From: Clostridia bacterium
GTDB taxonomy: Bacteria; Bacillota; Clostridia; HGM11514
DNA: 7,829 nt
Reading direction: 5' to 3'
NCBI GenBank assembly: GCA_900757255.1
Contig: CAAENE010000272.1
Location: 1-7,829 of the forward strand
Part shown: positions 5,938 to 7,829 of the stretch, piece by piece
Numbering within the stretch: the stretch's first letter is position 1
Layout of the letters: each line of letters starts with the position of its first letter
Translations under genes and position numbers: made by a program
The notes under the pieces: generated by a model
The model's database searches: none
What the model saw: only the letters and a program-made list of their open reading frames with translations
Told to the model about the DNA's origin: nothing

Positions 5938-7542
5938 ATGAAAAAATATATATTTGTGACAGGCGGGGTCGTATCCGGCCTGGGAAAAGGGATAACGGCA
6001 GCGTCACTGGGACGTCTGCTGAAAGCAAGAGGGCTGAAGATAGCGGCCCAAAAGCTGGATCCCTATATCAACGTAGACCCGGGAACAATGAGTCCCTATC
6101 AGCACGGCGAGGTGTTTGTGACCGAGGACGGTGCGGAAACCGACCTTGACCTGGGCCATTATGAACGGTTTATCGACGAAAACCTCAACAAATATTCCAA
6201 CCTCACCACCGGCAAGGTATACTGGAATGTCCTGAACAAAGAACGTAACGGTGATTTTTTGGGTGAAACCGTGCAGGTCATCCCGCACATTACTAATGAA
6301 ATCAAGAGTTTTATCTATTCTGTCGGAACCGACGCGGACGTGATTATCACCGAAATCGGCGGAACAACAGGCGATATCGAAAGCCAGCCTTATCTGGAAG
6401 CCATCCGGCAGGTGTCGCTGGAGGTGGGCAGTGAAAATTGCCTGTTTATCCATGTAACGCTGGTGCCCTATATCAAAAGCTCAGGCGAACACAAATCAAA
6501 GCCGACCCAGCATTCAGTCAAGGAGCTGCGGTCATTGGGGATATCACCTGATATCATTGTGGCGCGGTGCGACGAGCCGCTGGAGGACAGTATCCGGCAG
6601 AAAATATCCCTGTTCTGCAATGTCAAGCCGGACTGCGTGATAGAAAACATGACCCTGCCGGTCCTATATCAGGCACCCATCATGCTGGAAAAATCCAGAC
6701 TATCCGATATCGTCTGCCGCGAACTGAACCTGAATCTGCCGCCGGCCGACCTCTCTGACTGGAACGACATGCTGACCCGCATAACAAAACGAGACAAAGT
6801 CGTTAAGATAGCGCTGGTGGGCAAATATGTGAAGCTGCACGATGCGTACCTTTCCGTCATGGAAGCGCTGTACCATGCAGGCTATGAAAACGGCGCTGAA
6901 GTCGCTATACAGTGGACGGACGCCGAAAATGTGACAGAAAGCACAATGGACGATACCTTTGCGGACTGCGACGGCATCTTAGTACCTGGAGGCTTTGGAA
7001 CCCGCGGCATAGAAGGGAAACTATTAGCGGCAAAATACGCACGCGAGCATGACATTCCCTATTTAGGCATCTGCCTTGGGATGCAGACGGCAGTGATTGA
7101 ATTTGCGCGCAATGTTTTAAAGATTCCCGACGCCAATTCCAGTGAATTTGATCCGGACGGCAAGCATTCGGTCATTGATTTGATGCCCGATCAGTACGGC
7201 AATCTGCCCAAAGGCGGCACCATGCGTCTTGGCGCATATCCCTGCCATATCCGCAGAGATTCTATCATGGAACGTGCTTATGGCAAAGAAGATATCTCTG
7301 AACGGCACCGCCATCGCTATGAATTCAATAACGATTACCGTGAGCAGATGGAACAGGCCGGATTATTCATTACCGGCACGTCGCCCGACAACCGGTTAGT
7401 AGAAGCAATTGAGCTGCCGGACAAACGGTTCTTTATCGGCGTACAATTCCATCCGGAATTTAAGAGCCGTCCCAACCGTGCCCATCCCCTCTTTCACGCT
7501 TTCTTGAAAGAAAGCACACGCTTTTTCGAGAAAAAGCTTTAA
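5938..7542 (+). CDS. pyrG: CTP synthase (glutamine-hydrolysing)
   Basis: PyrG aminates UTP to CTP using ATP and glutamine, the last step of pyrimidine nucleotide synthesis, as a cytoplasmic tetramer. The 534-residue product is of normal length. The N-terminal synthetase domain (about 1-270) starts MKKYIFVTGGVVSGLGKG with the P-loop near 9-19, then KLDPYINVDPGTMSPYQHGE (39-58), EDGAETDLDLGHYERF (63-78), GGTTGDIES (141-149) and GEHKSKPTQHSVKELR (183-198). The amidotransferase domain (about 290-530) has LVPGGFGTRG (348-357), nucleophile Cys379 in GICLGMQ, and His505/Glu507 in GVQFHPEF. All catalytic residues are present. The strong ribosome binding site and the family-typical N-terminus fix the start. 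It lies downstream of carA-carB-dapF, separated by a 318-base structured spacer, so it may be its own transcription unit. Its last codons are made of two perfect DNA hairpins (7498-7537), giving a Lys/Phe-rich tail, KESTRFFEKKL. Confidence 0.97.
   Translation: MKKYIFVTGGVVSGLGKGITAASLGRLLKARGLKIAAQKLDPYINVDPGTMSPYQHGEVFVTEDGAETDLDLGHYERFIDENLNKYSNLTTGKVYWNVLNKERNGDFLGETVQVIPHITNEIKSFIYSVGTDADVIITEIGGTTGDIESQPYLEAIRQVSLEVGSENCLFIHVTLVPYIKSSGEHKSKPTQHSVKELRSLGISPDIIVARCDEPLEDSIRQKISLFCNVKPDCVIENMTLPVLYQAPIMLEKSRLSDIVCRELNLNLPPADLSDWNDMLTRITKRDKVVKIALVGKYVKLHDAYLSVMEALYHAGYENGAEVAIQWTDAENVTESTMDDTFADCDGILVPGGFGTRGIEGKLLAAKYAREHDIPYLGICLGMQTAVIEFARNVLKIPDANSSEFDPDGKHSVIDLMPDQYGNLPKGGTMRLGAYPCHIRRDSIMERAYGKEDISERHRHRYEFNNDYREQMEQAGLFITGTSPDNRLVEAIELPDKRFFIGVQFHPEFKSRPNRAHPLFHAFLKESTRFFEKKL
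7498..7537. repeat. Two tandem perfect hairpins at the 3' end of pyrG
   Basis: GCTTTCTT (7498-7505) pairs with AAGAAAGC (7508-7515) over a GA gap, and GCTTTTTC (7520-7527) pairs with GAAAAAGC (7530-7537), also over GA. Both lie in coding sequence, and the pyrG stop at 7540-7542 follows at once. The second stem is followed by only TTT and then AATCG, so it could at best be a weak terminator. The hairpins resemble the A/T-rich hairpin of copy B in make-up. Confidence 0.8.
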
Positions 7543-7543
7543 T

Positions 7544-7558
7544 CGTGCGTCGCACCCC
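7544..7558. repeat. 15-base direct repeat, first copy
   Basis: CGTGCGTCGCACCCC is identical to 7681-7695 and contains the odd-length palindrome GTGCG-T-CGCAC. It lies just after the pyrG stop. Confidence 0.85.
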
Positions 7559-7559
7559 C

Positions 7560-7594
7560 GCTTTCTTGAATACCCACAGGGCACGCGAGAAAGC
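7560..7594. terminator. Stem-loop after pyrG, possible terminator
   Basis: The 9-bp stem 7560-7568/7586-7594 (GCTTTCTTG with CGAGAAAGC, one G-T pair) has a 17-base loop containing CCCACAGGG, which could form a small inner stem. It is the first substantial hairpin fully outside pyrG. Only TT follows within TTGG, so a classic T-run is missing and a termination role is tentative. Confidence 0.35.
7561..7583 (-). repeat. Right arm of the inverted repeat flanking pyrG
   Basis: This is complementary to 5896-5918 at 22 of 23 bases. Here the arm is also part of the local stem-loop 7560-7594, so local folding and long-range pairing with the leader would compete. Confidence 0.85.
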
Positions 7595-7614
7595 TTGGCA
7601 TTAACAGAGCCCTT

Positions 7615-7646
7615 CATTTGGCAAGCCCGCAGGGTGCAGGCAAATG
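7615..7646. repeat. Second CCC-RCA-GGG stem-loop
   Basis: CATTTG (7615-7620) pairs with CAAATG (7641-7646). The enclosed loop holds CCCGCAGGG, matching CCCACAGGG in the preceding stem-loop except at one base, although the outer stems are unrelated. Confidence 0.6.
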
Positions 7647-7680
7647 GCAGGGATCGTTATACAGAGTAAAGAACTTTGAG

Positions 7681-7695
7681 CGTGCGTCGCACCCC
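7681..7695. repeat. 15-base direct repeat, second copy
   Basis: Identical to 7544-7558, with starts 137 bases apart. The two copies bracket the two CCC-RCA-GGG stem-loops. Confidence 0.85.
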
Positions 7696-7790
7696 TCCAA
7701 CAACTAAATGCAAGCATAGAAGGCTATTTAAATCGTCTGTGACAAACGAATCAAGCTGGGCGGAAGCCAAGCCCTCAACGCCCTGCTGCA

Positions 7791-7829
7791 CCCGGAGGGC
7801 CGTTTAGGGGTCTGGGGGAATCGGACCCC
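7791..7829 (-). repeat. Intergenic repeat, copy C (partial, reversed, cut by the window edge)
   Basis: Read on the - strand it gives GGGGTCCGATTCCCCC, then AGACCCCTAAACGGCC and CTCCGGGTG. This follows the order of copies A and B: GGGGG-loop-CCCCC, then CCCTAAAACGACCGCTCCGCGG. The hairpin here has a 7-base loop (7819-7825). The other half is off the right edge. Because A and B follow stop codons, a gene on the - strand probably ends a short distance beyond the window. Confidence 0.7.

Larger units (their letters stand above)
7543..7829. other. Gene-free structured spacer after pyrG
   Basis: I see no credible gene on either strand: the reading frames are short, cross palindromes and show no family motif. 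The spacer holds a duplicated 15-base palindromic motif, two stem-loops with a shared CCC-RCA-GGG core in the loop, the right arm of the pyrG-flanking inverted repeat, and a reversed partial copy of the intergenic repeat at the right edge. The stretch 7696-7790 has only short palindromes, such as ATAG/CTAT around 7719-7730. Confidence 0.6.

Noticed and set aside
7396..7617. 73-codon - strand reading frame over the pyrG end
   Set aside because: It is mostly antisense to PyrG coding sequence and to the hairpins, with no recognised motif.
7544..7695. CRISPR array
   Set aside because: Only two copies of a 15-base motif, 137 bases apart, with structured sequence between and no cas genes in view.

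Overview
The window reads as chromosomal housekeeping DNA from a low-to-mid G+C Gram-positive bacterium, most likely an anaerobic Clostridia member of the Oscillospiraceae/Ruminococcaceae type. The grounds are strong AGGAGG-type ribosome binding sites, an ANTAR antiterminator next to glutamine-using genes, Clostridia-like CarA, CarB, DapF and PyrG sequences, and roughly balanced base composition. The taxonomic call is inference, since no rRNA gene or other marker is present. All recognised genes are on the + strand.

Layout: (1) 1-264 is the 3' end of an ANTAR-domain response regulator whose start lies off the left edge. (2) 265-521 is an intergenic region; its first ~170 bases are a structured repeat (copy A) and the rest is the carA leader. 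(3) 522-1589 is carA, the glutamine amidotransferase subunit of carbamoyl-phosphate synthetase. (4) 1576-5619 is one uninterrupted reading frame holding a complete CarB (about residues 1-1067) followed directly by a complete diaminopimelate epimerase DapF (residues 1068-1347). A good internal ribosome binding site and ATG at 4777 remain at the junction, so free DapF may also be made. (5) 5620-5937 carries repeat copy B and then the pyrG leader. (6) 5938-7542 is pyrG, CTP synthase. (7) 7543-7829 has no convincing gene. It is packed with stem-loops, a 15-base direct repeat, one arm of a 23-base inverted repeat that flanks pyrG, and at the right edge part of a third copy of the intergenic repeat in the opposite orientation.

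How the genes fit together: CarA/CarB use glutamine, bicarbonate and ATP to make carbamoyl phosphate for pyrimidines and arginine. PyrG uses glutamine and ATP to turn UTP into CTP. The upstream ANTAR protein belongs to a family that often controls nitrogen or glutamine genes by antitermination. DapF belongs to lysine and meso-diaminopimelate (peptidoglycan) synthesis and has no obvious metabolic link to CarB.

The two most notable things are the CarB-DapF continuous frame with a retained internal start, and a family of structured intergenic repeats that begin right after stop codons. The pyrG surroundings add hairpins that run into the end of the coding sequence and leader/trailer segments that are complementary to each other.
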